From: SIG565 sp964607025
GTDB lineage: Bacteria; Bacillota; Clostridia; Oscillospirales; Acutalibacteraceae
DNA length: 64,000 bases
Reading direction: 5' to 3'
Assembly: GCA_964607025.1 (NCBI GenBank)
Contig: CAZSIL010000007.1
Coordinates: 1-64,000, forward strand
Below the pieces are notes generated by a model. It did no database searches. It was given only the letters and a program-made list of their open reading frames with translations, and was not told the origin of the DNA. The translations under genes and the position numbers were made by a program. Of the stretch, positions 54,201-61,081 are shown one piece after another; within the stretch, counting starts at the first letter, position 1, and each line of letters opens with the position of its first letter.

Positions 54201-54805
54201 AACTCGGGGTCAAGAGAACGATTGCTAATTTCCTTAAGCCAACTTTCAGGAAAAGACATATTTTGGCTAAACTCATAAATTGTTTTAATATATTTAATAA
54301 GGTCGCCCTCATCAAAATCACTTGAAACACCTTCTATAAGCGCCGAAAATTCTTGGCTGTTTTCTTCAAACGCCTCGTTTATTACCGTACTCATAGCGTC
54401 TTGAGAAAGCGGTAACAGTACCGCATCATCTGCGATACTAAAATCGGGGCTTATTCCCAGTCTATCAAAATTTTCGCGTATTAAATCAATACAAAAAGAG
54501 TCAATTGTGCATATTTTTGCGTTTCTGAGTTTAATTTTTTGCTCGATTAAAAATGTATTCTCAGTATCGTTTGCACAAACCTCGTTCAGTCGCTGTTCTA
54601 TTCTCCCGCGCATTTCTTCTGCGGCGGATTTTGTAAAGGTAACCACTAAAATACGATCAGCACTAATAGGGTTTTCACCACAAATTTTATCAATAACTCG
54701 CTCAACCAAAACCGCAGTTTTACCCGAACCGGCTGCCGCGGATACGAGTGTACCGGAAGAACAATAAATAGCATCTTTTTGTTGTTTTGTAGGACTAAAA
54801 GCCAT
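51287..54805 (-). CDS. addA: ATP-dependent helicase/nuclease subunit AddA
   Basis: A UvrD-type helicase of 1172 aa, fused to a RecB-like nuclease, which processes double-strand DNA ends with AddB for RecA loading. The Walker A box is SAAAGSGKTAVLVERV near residue 20. Helicase motif II is EVLVDEFQDTNN, and motif V lies near TLMTIHSSKGLQFPICIL. The C-terminal nuclease domain has the active-site aspartate and lysine in IVVVDFKTDRV. AAGGAGG precedes ATG 54805, which directly follows the addB stop. Length is typical (about 1200 aa). Confidence 0.96.
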   Translation of the reverse strand: MAFSPTKQQKDAIYCSSGTLVSAAAGSGKTAVLVERVIDKICGENPISADRILVVTFTKSAAEEMRGRIEQRLNEVCANDTENTFLIEQKIKLRNAKICTIDSFCIDLIRENFDRLGISPDFSIADDAVLLPLSQDAMSTVINEAFEENSQEFSALIEGVSSDFDEGDLIKYIKTIYEFSQNMSFPESWLKEISNRSLDPEFFTFLTDSAFRYTKELLTTYANNLNNAVKQLAPIEAVFDKYEPILSQCADDLRIIANYCEEKNWNKVYELINAFTTDKLNTPKGFSNNPLVCSAKEIRNSAKAAIGELSKLFSDNETALKKDFEESYKLINSLLLLTRRYMSVYEGLRKEKNVMTFADTTHAALSLLCKEVDGKIVKTEFADEIVSRFDEVLVDEFQDTNNMQDLLFKLLSNDEKNIFIVGDIKQSIYRFRGANPKNFMLKKQGYTLCTDENKFTNTLKKVILSSNFRSRDDICDFVNLIFTAVMNGKLSTVKYDSEELLNPAAEYPVSDNNSVCIKVTDIAAASDKWETEANVIADYIKKTMAEEKVYDDKTKQMRDIKYGDFTVLFRSIKSAGPIFADVLRKRGIPVSMQKSDFIETAEIQTVFSFLQVIENPTLDIPLAAIMMSPIFRFTADEMAEIRINSRKTNLISAVTNLAVSGNEKCNYFLTILKRLRNLYSTASIGETITYIYNETDLLNIMSVLNCGERRRKNLQLLQSMATQYDANDFAKRIQNFITHVTKFAEKGISSNSVAGDSVTLMTIHSSKGLQFPICILADTTSHFNSKDSADKLLISADLGVSFKVNDAAGGKQKSLITRNIISVAAKQDQLDEEMRLLYVALTRAKEKLLICITEKDVLSRAHGYTVPILSSDNLDEYRESVTGINSYADMLWFTLMADEKMQNYILGDEVKGNIFTRGVYDVSIGDYQIDKREKTVINSESVDITDDFDIEISSQLKKNIAYEYPFHQLRDVESKAAVAVIAHKAEEKDFSFTSRPAFMCKNGLTPAGRGTATHRFMQFADFDKAKIDIEAEIERLYEWEFITYSEKEAIDLSLVKRFFESELFSRMENSTKVSREMRFLTELSAKALNPELNAKLDNEMVVVQGSVDCVFVEDDGIVVVDFKTDRVNDADVLIATYSKQLEIYAAACEKIFRLPIKEKVIYSFHLSKAISF

Positions 54806-57800
54806 TTACAATTCCTCCTTCATTTTAGCAATCACTTCACTGTTTTTAAGCGTCGGCGCCTTTATATGCGCACCGTCTTCAAGACAACAAATGGAATAAA
54901 AATCACAATATTTACAGCTCTCACTCGAGGTTACATCAACCGGCAATGCCGCCGAATCTCCCGATAAAACACCCGCGCCCATCTCTTTTAAAAGGCGTTC
55001 AATATGGTCGAAAATCAATTGGAAGGTTTCGCCGCTGACATAAGTACTTCCCTTTGTGTTGCCACTCTTATCAATCTCATGTTTAGGGATATATTCACCG
55101 CCATTATCTTTTTCCATAGCCGAATAAACGGATTCTTCTTCGAGTACTAAACCGTTCATCGTAAGCGGTGTATCATCACGTTCGCGTTTTGAGGGCATAT
55201 AAAGTATACCTGCAGGTTTTAATAAGGACAGCGCATCATTGTCCCCACGCACTATGCAATAAAGATAGATAAGCATTTGTAAATTAAGCCCTACAAGTGT
55301 ATCGGATAAACGGAAGTTTTTGGTGCCCGTTTTATAATCTACCACTCTTAAATATCCGTTCCATACGTCTACTCGGTCAATACTGCCGTTTATATTAATC
55401 TTTCCGTCATCACCAAAACCGATTGTCAGTTCAGGTATTGTTTTATCTTTGCCGATTTTTAACTCGCAATATTCGGGATTAAAATCTGTTTGCGCAAACT
55501 CGCGGGAAATATGAAAAACTACATCCTTTATTATTAATGAAATTTTACCGATTAAAAATTTCATCCTAGCAGTTACAATATCCCTAAATCCGTCAACCGA
55601 TTCAAAATACGCATTGATATAACGTTCGGTTACGTCATCACACTCGGCGCGAGAAAGTTCGCTTATTTTTTTGCCGTATTCCATAATCACTTTTTCTAGC
55701 ACATAATGGACAATAGTGCCGCGTTGCAAAACGTTGAAATCGGCCGGTTCTATCTTTTTTGCTTTTATGCCGTAATTGCAGAAAAATCTAAATTTACACC
55801 GATGGTAAACATCAAATTTAGTAGCCGATACAGGTATATTTTTGCCGTACAATTTTTCAGCAATTTCTTTTGACAAAGTAAAATTAGATTTATCGGCAGC
55901 CGACAAATAATCTTCAACACTGATATGTTTATCGCTTAGCGAATTTTTAATTGTGTTATATCCACTTTTAGAAGTATTATATAATTCGCACATTTTTGAC
56001 ACGGCAGTAATCTCGGTTTCGGGGAGATTATCAACCGACAATGAAATATTAGGTTCGAAAACAGTATTGATATCAGCAAATGCATCTTTAATGTTATTTA
56101 CAATAATCGACGGCTCTAAGACACTGCCCGATAAAGAAGACGCTGAATATGATACATAAAGTTTATTTTTTGCACAACAAATAGACGAATAGACCAAAAA
56201 GTCTTCGTCAATAGCGGCGGTTATATCGGTGCTGATTAGTTTCAGTCCCGCCTTAGATAACTTATCCCTCTCTCTTCCTGCAAAAATTGCGCCCGTAGAA
56301 CTGTTTTTTGGGAAAACATCCATATTTGCGCCCAAAATAAAGGCAATTTTGGGCCGTGAGGGTTTAATTCGGTCGGCAGAACCGAAGGTTACTTCATCAA
56401 GCATTTGAGGTATATTGCCGATTGTGGCGAACGAAATCGCCATATCCCATGAATCTATAAACTGTTTGACTGAAATTTCTCTGTTTGGCAAACACTTAAC
56501 CAAACCGTCAAGAATTTCCATAATAATGTCAAAGCAACCACGGATATCATCTCCCGTTACAGCATCAATCTCTGTGTATTCAGGAATTTTTTCTTTTAGT
56601 TTTTCGGCAAGTTTATATTCATCGATTACTTTGATAATAGCTGTTACCATATCGGATGGAGTACCGTGAAACAATTTTCTGAATTTCTTAACTAACGATA
56701 TTGTTTCTTCGCGAAGTTCATTTATAAACTTAAGTTTCTCTGCGTCACACTCTTCATTAGTCAACCCTAACGGATTCATAGTCCACTCGGTATCCCATAC
56801 GCTGCCGTTAATATTCCATATATAAATATAATTTTCAAGTTCCGAAATCTCACTAGGATTTAGAGGCCCTAACCCCGTCTTGAGCATATTGAGCAACATA
56901 TCGGTATCAAATTTATTTGTCAAAGCCAACAAGGAATTAATAAAAACTGTAAGCGGCAAATGTTTGATTTCTTTTCGCCTATCAGCGAAACAAAACACGT
57001 TATTGCGTTTACAGGACTGCTCAACCAATGGCTTATATTCTTCAGCATTGCGGCAAATGATTACAAAATCCTTGTATCGATAGTTTTCTTCTCTCACAAG
57101 GCGCCTTATCGTCCTTGCGGCAAACTCCGCTTCATCAGCAGGAGTTTCGGCACGGCATAGGATAACGTTACCGTCCGATACTGTTTTTTCAGCAGTACCT
57201 GCCACGGCAAATACGGATTCGACCTGCTTTAAAGCATCGTTTGAATAGTGGAATTCTTTTAATTCTATATGCGGTAAAAGTTTTACTCTATTCTTTTTGG
57301 CAATTTCAATAACACTCCTAATTGTTCTGCGAACATTGGAAAACAAATCAATTTTATTACTTTCAATATCACTTGCGGTAAAACAACAAGTAACGTTTTG
57401 TGCTTGCGATAAAATTCTATCAATAATTTTATACTGACCTCCGGTAAAACTTCTAAAAGCATCAATATATACTGTTTTGTTCTCGAAAAATTTATATTTT
57501 AACAGATTGTCCGCAAGGCGTGTCTCGTTATCCTCAGGGTCTAAAAAATTGTTACCAAGCAGCGCTTCAAACGCGGAATACACGAGCGTTAAATCTTCTA
57601 ATTTGCGTTTTAAATATGCTTCATCAATACCCGCCGATATTTCTTTCAACTTATCGGGTGTTACGGCGGCAGCTTTCATTTCGTTTACAGCGGTAAGCAA
57701 TGTTTTTATAAATTTTGGCGAATCGGTATATTTACCCCATAAACCAAGTTTATCACTAACGCTGACAAATGCTTGTCCCATAAGAATTGACTTATGAGAA

Positions 57801-58054
57801 TCGTTTATCAAATCTGCAACACGACCGCCAACATGTCGGGCAACTTCATCGTAAAGTCGCGTAAAACTGAGCACAGATACGTTTGTCGTTGACTGTCCAT
57901 CAAGCGTATGAAGTAACGTTCTTTCACTCTCGAACGTAAACTGTTCCGGTACCAACAACACAACCTGTTTGCCATTTTCAACATCTCTTTTGATATTTTC
58001 AAAGACGGTATAGGTTTTGCCTGTGGCGGCTCTGCCGTAAATAATTTGAAGCAT
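54806..58054 (-). CDS. addB: ATP-dependent helicase/nuclease subunit AddB
   Basis: A protein of 1082 aa, the partner of AddA. It has an N-terminal Walker A in IYGRAATGKTYTVFENI, an inactivated helicase-like core thought to recognise Chi, and a C-terminal nuclease with VVDYKTGTKNF. The iron-sulfur cluster cysteines are one in YHRCKFRFF and three in the C-terminal CKYCDFYSIC. GAGGTG precedes ATG 58054. The gene pair is transcribed addB-addA. Confidence 0.96.
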   Translation of the reverse strand: MLQIIYGRAATGKTYTVFENIKRDVENGKQVVLLVPEQFTFESERTLLHTLDGQSTTNVSVLSFTRLYDEVARHVGGRVADLINDSHKSILMGQAFVSVSDKLGLWGKYTDSPKFIKTLLTAVNEMKAAAVTPDKLKEISAGIDEAYLKRKLEDLTLVYSAFEALLGNNFLDPEDNETRLADNLLKYKFFENKTVYIDAFRSFTGGQYKIIDRILSQAQNVTCCFTASDIESNKIDLFSNVRRTIRSVIEIAKKNRVKLLPHIELKEFHYSNDALKQVESVFAVAGTAEKTVSDGNVILCRAETPADEAEFAARTIRRLVREENYRYKDFVIICRNAEEYKPLVEQSCKRNNVFCFADRRKEIKHLPLTVFINSLLALTNKFDTDMLLNMLKTGLGPLNPSEISELENYIYIWNINGSVWDTEWTMNPLGLTNEECDAEKLKFINELREETISLVKKFRKLFHGTPSDMVTAIIKVIDEYKLAEKLKEKIPEYTEIDAVTGDDIRGCFDIIMEILDGLVKCLPNREISVKQFIDSWDMAISFATIGNIPQMLDEVTFGSADRIKPSRPKIAFILGANMDVFPKNSSTGAIFAGRERDKLSKAGLKLISTDITAAIDEDFLVYSSICCAKNKLYVSYSASSLSGSVLEPSIIVNNIKDAFADINTVFEPNISLSVDNLPETEITAVSKMCELYNTSKSGYNTIKNSLSDKHISVEDYLSAADKSNFTLSKEIAEKLYGKNIPVSATKFDVYHRCKFRFFCNYGIKAKKIEPADFNVLQRGTIVHYVLEKVIMEYGKKISELSRAECDDVTERYINAYFESVDGFRDIVTARMKFLIGKISLIIKDVVFHISREFAQTDFNPEYCELKIGKDKTIPELTIGFGDDGKININGSIDRVDVWNGYLRVVDYKTGTKNFRLSDTLVGLNLQMLIYLYCIVRGDNDALSLLKPAGILYMPSKRERDDTPLTMNGLVLEEESVYSAMEKDNGGEYIPKHEIDKSGNTKGSTYVSGETFQLIFDHIERLLKEMGAGVLSGDSAALPVDVTSSESCKYCDFYSICCLEDGAHIKAPTLKNSEVIAKMKEEL

Positions 58055-58097
58055 ATTTTTTCACCTCAAATCAATTTTAACATATTCATTGTCCTTT

Positions 58098-58364
58098 TTA
58101 AAGTACAAAAATGAATTTTAACAGTAAAAAACAAACTATCAAAGGAATGCCGCCAAGCGATATACCAAGCACCGTACACTCATTAACCGGAATATACTGC
58201 CCAGTCAAAAATGATGTGAGATTAAGTAAAGACATCAACAAAATGGAAAATACTGACTGATATAGAATAAATTTTACTGTTTTTCTATACTTTTTCAAAA
58301 AGACCAATAGTAATATCAAATAAACACATAGCAAAATTATTGTTAAGATACTAAAAACACTCAT
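58098..58364 (-). CDS. BofA-type sigma-K processing inhibitor
   Basis: A membrane protein of 88 aa with three hydrophobic segments. The C-terminal part (LLNLTSFLTGQYIPVNECTV, then LGISLGGIPLIVCFLLL) matches the BofA family, with the conserved Asn in the IPVN segment. BofA holds back the SpoIVFB protease until SpoIVB, also in this window, relieves inhibition. The gene is upstream of addB with AGGAG before its ATG. It is small, so assignment is by pattern and context. Confidence 0.72.
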   Translation of the reverse strand: MSVFSILTIILLCVYLILLLVFLKKYRKTVKFILYQSVFSILLMSLLNLTSFLTGQYIPVNECTVLGISLGGIPLIVCFLLLKFIFVL

Positions 58365-58410
58365 TTTTTCTCCTAAAATTTATAAATTTTCAAAAAAATA
58401 AATTTATTGC

Positions 58411-58439
58411 TTGATTTTTATAATGATTAGTGGTATTAT
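58411..58439 (+). promoter_or_regulatory. Promoter of tRNA-Pro
   Basis: TTGATT (58411-58416) and TATTAT (58434-58439) are separated by 17 bp. The expected start is a few bases before the tRNA. Confidence 0.7.
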
Positions 58440-58450
58440 ATTAAAAGTTT

Positions 58451-58528
58451 CCGGGTGTAGCTCAGTTTGGTATGAGCGCTTGAATGGGGTTCAAGAGGCC
58501 GCTAGTTCGACTCTAGTCACTCGGACCA
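58451..58528 (+). tRNA. tRNA-Pro (anticodon GGG)
   Basis: A complete cloverleaf of 78 nt. Acceptor CCGGGTG pairs with CACTCGG (one G-U), the D arm is GCTC/GAGC, and the anticodon stem is CTTGA/TCAAG with the loop ATGGGGT giving anticodon GGG. The T arm has GCTAG/CTAGT with loop TTCGACT, and CCA is encoded. It decodes CCC and CCU. A terminator follows directly. Confidence 0.95.
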
Positions 58529-58561
58529 AAGTCTACTGTGTAAACAGTAGACTTTTTCTTT
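58495..58561 (+). repeat. Direct repeat copy 1: 3' half of tRNA-Pro plus terminator
   Basis: This 67-bp segment starts in the anticodon-stem end/variable loop (GAGGCCGCTAG) and runs through the CCA and the complete terminator. It is identical to 58709-58775. See the findings for the integration-scar interpretation. Confidence 0.95.
58528..58558 (+). terminator. Intrinsic terminator of tRNA-Pro
   Basis: A perfect 11-bp stem AAAGTCTACTG/CAGTAGACTTT with a 6-base loop is followed by a T-rich tract. It directly follows the CCA. Confidence 0.92.
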
Positions 58562-58574
58562 TTTTGGCCTCTTG

Positions 58575-58624
58575 AACCCTAAGAGGGTTTTTGCGTTAAC
58601 AAAAAGTGCCGGTGGCACTTTTTT
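58575..58624 (+). terminator. Two further terminator-like hairpins
   Basis: AACCCT-AAG-AGGGTT plus T-run at 58575-58592, and the 10-bp stem AAAAAGTGCC-GGT-GGCACTTTTT at 58601-58623. They lie within the 147 bp between the two repeat copies. Having three terminators in a row after one tRNA is unusual. Confidence 0.75.
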
Positions 58625-58632
58625 AGCAAAAA

Positions 58633-58699
58633 GCGGTGAAGTCGGGTACCGAACGCTTAGCGTTGGGTCGACAAGCCAGTAGTATGCAAGGTTTACCGC
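58633..58699. other. Potential three-way-junction RNA fold between the repeat copies
   Basis: GCGGT (58633-58637) pairs with ACCGC (58695-58699). Inside, GTCG (58641-58644) pairs with CGAC (58669-58672) around a hairpin with AACGC/GCGTT. AAGCC (58673-58677) pairs with GGTTT (58690-58694). The three helices abut almost without unpaired bases. On the minus strand the closing stem is followed by TTTTT, so it could also end a transcript. No promoter or homologue is recognised. Confidence 0.4.
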
Positions 58700-58708
58700 A
58701 GCAGACGT

Positions 58709-58775
58709 GAGGCCGCTAGTTCGACTCTAGTCACTCGGACCAAAGTCTACTGTGTAAACAGTAGACTTTTTCTTT
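58709..58775 (+). repeat. Direct repeat copy 2: duplicated tRNA-Pro 3' half plus terminator
   Basis: An exact 67-bp copy of 58495-58561, offset by 214 bp. It lacks the 5' half of a tRNA, so it is not a functional tRNA gene. It contains the same 11-bp terminator stem at 58742-58769. The rest of 58776-58812 holds nothing recognisable. Confidence 0.95.
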
Positions 58776-58812
58776 ATAAAATATGCCTTGTAATCTTAAA
58801 TAATTCCGCATT

Positions 58813-58845
58813 AAAAAAAGTCCTACGTTATGTAGGACTTTTTTC
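58813..58845 (-). terminator. Intrinsic terminator of metK
   Basis: A 12-bp stem AAAAAGTCCTAC/GTAGGACTTTTT with a 5-base loop is flanked by A/T runs, so it may act in both directions. Confidence 0.85.
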
Positions 58846-60026
58846 TATAAAATAATATTTTTTAATTCTTCTATTTTGTCGGTTTTCTCCCAAGATAAAT
58901 CCAAATCGGTTCTTCCCATATGTCCGTATGCAGCAGTTGCTGAGTAAATAGGACGGCGCAAATCGAGATTTTTAATAATAGCCGCCGGGCGCAAATCAAA
59001 CACCTTGCCAACGGCTTCAGATATTTTTTCATCCGACACGATGCCCGTTCCGAAGGTATCAACCATAACTGATACGGGGTTGGCAACACCGATTGCATAA
59101 GCAATTTGCACTTCGCATTTTTTTGCCAACTTTGCCGCAACAATATTTTTTGCAACGTAACGCGCCGCATATGCAGCACTGCGGTCTACCTTTGTAGGAT
59201 CCTTACCCGAGAAGGCGCCACCGCCGTGACGTGCCGCACCGCCGTATGTATCAACAATAATTTTTCTGCCCGTAAGACCGGTATCACCATGTGGACCGCC
59301 AATAACAAAACGGCCTGTAGGGTTAATATAGTATTTCGTATTAGCATCAAGCAGTTTATCGGGTATTATCGGTTTTATAACAAATCTAATAATATCTTTT
59401 CTTAAAATCTCTAAATCAACATCTTCAGTATGCTGAGTTGATACCACTACTGTATCAACACGAGTGGGTACGCCGTCAACATACTCGACGGTTACCTGTG
59501 TTTTTCCATCGGGACGAAGATATTTAAGTACTCCTTCTTTTCGGATTTTTGTAAGCTGTATAGCCATTTTGTGCGCCAAAGAAATGGGCAACGGCATAAG
59601 TTCATCGGTTTCATCACACGCATAGCCGAACATCATACCCTGGTCACCCGCACCGTGAAGATTAAATTCATCGGTCTGACCTTCTTTAATCTCGAATGAT
59701 TTATCTACGCCGAGCGCTATATCAGCTGACTGCTTATGCAGTTTGATATTCACTTGACAGGTTTTTCCATTAAAGAAAACATCATCACTGTTGTATCCTA
59801 TTTTGCAGATAGTATCACGAATAATTTTTTCATAGTCAACCTGCGCGTTTGTTGTAATCTCACCCATAACGGTTATACAGTTTGTACTTGCAAACGTTTC
59901 ACATGCAACACGTGACGCCGGGTCAGCAGAAATCAAAGCATCTAGTATTGCATCGGAAACACAGTCGCACACCTTATCGGGATGACCCTCGGTTACCGAT
60001 TCAGATGAAAAAAGTAATTTTGCCAT
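58845..60026 (-). CDS. metK: S-adenosylmethionine synthetase MetK
   Basis: A protein of 393 aa forming SAM from methionine and ATP. Signatures are FSSESVTEGHPDKVCD, GAGDQGMMFGYACDE, and GGGAFSGKDPTKVDRSAAY. GGAGG precedes ATG 60026. It lies directly behind a SAM-I riboswitch that would stop transcription when SAM is plentiful. Confidence 0.98.
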   Translation of the reverse strand: MAKLLFSSESVTEGHPDKVCDCVSDAILDALISADPASRVACETFASTNCITVMGEITTNAQVDYEKIIRDTICKIGYNSDDVFFNGKTCQVNIKLHKQSADIALGVDKSFEIKEGQTDEFNLHGAGDQGMMFGYACDETDELMPLPISLAHKMAIQLTKIRKEGVLKYLRPDGKTQVTVEYVDGVPTRVDTVVVSTQHTEDVDLEILRKDIIRFVIKPIIPDKLLDANTKYYINPTGRFVIGGPHGDTGLTGRKIIVDTYGGAARHGGGAFSGKDPTKVDRSAAYAARYVAKNIVAAKLAKKCEVQIAYAIGVANPVSVMVDTFGTGIVSDEKISEAVGKVFDLRPAAIIKNLDLRRPIYSATAAYGHMGRTDLDLSWEKTDKIEELKNIIL

Positions 60027-60040
60027 AAATTATCCTCCAA

Positions 60041-60159
60041 AAAATAAAACCGCCACTGAAAGAGGCGGTAATGTAACACCTCATCTACCAGGATTTAGCA
60101 CCTTAGAAAACTAGGTTGCCGGGCTTCGCAGGGCCTGTCCCTCCGCCACTCTTGATAAG
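60041..60159 (-). promoter_or_regulatory. SAM-I (S-box) riboswitch of metK with terminator
   Basis: On the minus strand the aptamer (60159-60080) has P1 CTTATC/GATGAG, the conserved AGAGTGGCGGAGGGA start, GCCCGGCAACC and GGTGCTAAATCC. The terminator is ACCGCC/GGCGGT (60049-60069) with a T-rich tract. The alternative pairing GAGGTG (60077-60082) with CGCCTC (60062-60067) would break both P1 and the terminator, which makes the SAM-off switch readable in the sequence. Confidence 0.95.
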
Positions 60160-60180
60160 GAAAATATTAAACTTATATGT

Positions 60181-60208
60181 ATTATAGCATATTATCGAAA
60201 TTTGTCAA
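60181..60208 (-). promoter_or_regulatory. Consensus sigma-A promoter of metK
   Basis: On the minus strand TTGACA (60203-60208) and TATAAT (60181-60186) are 16 bp apart, ahead of the SAM riboswitch. Confidence 0.88.
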
Positions 60209-60209
60209 C

Positions 60210-60869
60210 TTAAAATATCTGGAACACACCGTGTAAATTAAGTGTCAAAAACAATACCGTTAAAACAATTATAATTACCGATACCGTCGCCAAGATTACC
60301 GAGCGTAACGAATTTGCCTTGCTCTCCCCTTTTTCAATAATGCGCAGACGTTTGAGCGCCGATGTTACGGGTTTATATAACAATAATGTAGAAGCAGCAT
60401 TCATAATAGTTTTAGCGAGATTAAAAGGCAGCAGTAATGGTAAAATCATTGGTATTACAGCCGAACGTGGCATACCCATATAAAATGGCGTAATAAAAAT
60501 ATTAGCAGTTATCATAACAGCAACAACCGATACTACCGCAAACACGAGAGAAAGTATAGCGCCCGAAAATGTGCGTTTGTATTTATAAATAATACCGCAC
60601 ACAAATGCAAAAGTGCCGCTTGCCAAAAAATTCATAATAAGCCCATACACCCCTGTATCACTGACTGTCAGAAATTCCAAAAGCGCTACTATAGCCGCGC
60701 CTCCAACACCGTAAAACGGACCGTACATAAGTGAAGCCAAGGCAATAAATGCATCCTTAAAATCAAATGTCAAAAATGACACTTTAAAACGAAAAACGAA
60801 GGTAATTAAAAATGCCGCCGCGGTTATCATACCAGTAACCGCTATTGCGCGAATCTTATTATTTTTCAT
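60210..60869 (-). CDS. Riboflavin ECF transporter S component, RibU type
   Basis: A membrane protein of 219 aa with about six hydrophobic segments. The N-terminal IRAIAVTGMITAAAFLITFV and the FDFKDAFIALASLMYGPFYG stretch match RibU-type S components. The FMN riboswitch directly upstream makes riboflavin the likely substrate. It needs the shared EcfA/T module, which is not in the window. GGAG precedes ATG 60869. The C-terminal roughly 40 residues form an extra membrane segment. Confidence 0.9.
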   Translation of the reverse strand: MKNNKIRAIAVTGMITAAAFLITFVFRFKVSFLTFDFKDAFIALASLMYGPFYGVGGAAIVALLEFLTVSDTGVYGLIMNFLASGTFAFVCGIIYKYKRTFSGAILSLVFAVVSVVAVMITANIFITPFYMGMPRSAVIPMILPLLLPFNLAKTIMNAASTLLLYKPVTSALKRLRIIEKGESKANSLRSVILATVSVIIIVLTVLFLTLNLHGVFQIF

Positions 60870-60883
60870 AAAATCACTCCAAT

Positions 60884-61036
60884 AAAAAAGCCCCGATATA
60901 ATCGGGGCAAAAAATACAAGAAAATGATACTTCTTTCATCCGGACTTTACCGTCGGCTTTGGAATTTCACCAAATCGGGCCTTTCGGCTTTGTGGGCTTT
61001 ACCACCGGTAAGGAATTGCACCTTGCCTCGAAATAC
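60884..61036 (-). promoter_or_regulatory. FMN riboswitch (RFN element) with terminator
   Basis: On the minus strand the aptamer (61036-60927) shows the RFN core: GAGGCAAGGTGCAATTCC, ACCGGTGGTAAAGCCC, GCCGAAAGGC, GAAATTCC, AGCCGACGGTAAAGTCC and GGATGAAAGAAG. P1 pairs GTATTTC with GAAGTAT. A terminator stem GCCCCGAT/ATCGGGGC (60890-60908) with six T follows. FMN binding would prevent ribU transcription. Confidence 0.95.
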
Positions 61037-61042
61037 ATGTAT

Positions 61043-61071
61043 ATTGTAAAACTATTTAATTTATTTGTCAA
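61043..61071 (-). promoter_or_regulatory. Sigma-A promoter of the riboflavin transporter gene
   Basis: On the minus strand TTGACA (61066-61071) and TACAAT (61043-61048) are 17 bp apart, immediately upstream of the FMN aptamer. Confidence 0.85.
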
Positions 61072-61081
61072 GTACTACATA

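Noticed and set aside
58709..58775. Second functional tRNA gene
   Set aside because: Only the 3' half is present; the D arm and acceptor 5' strand are missing in the upstream 147 bp.
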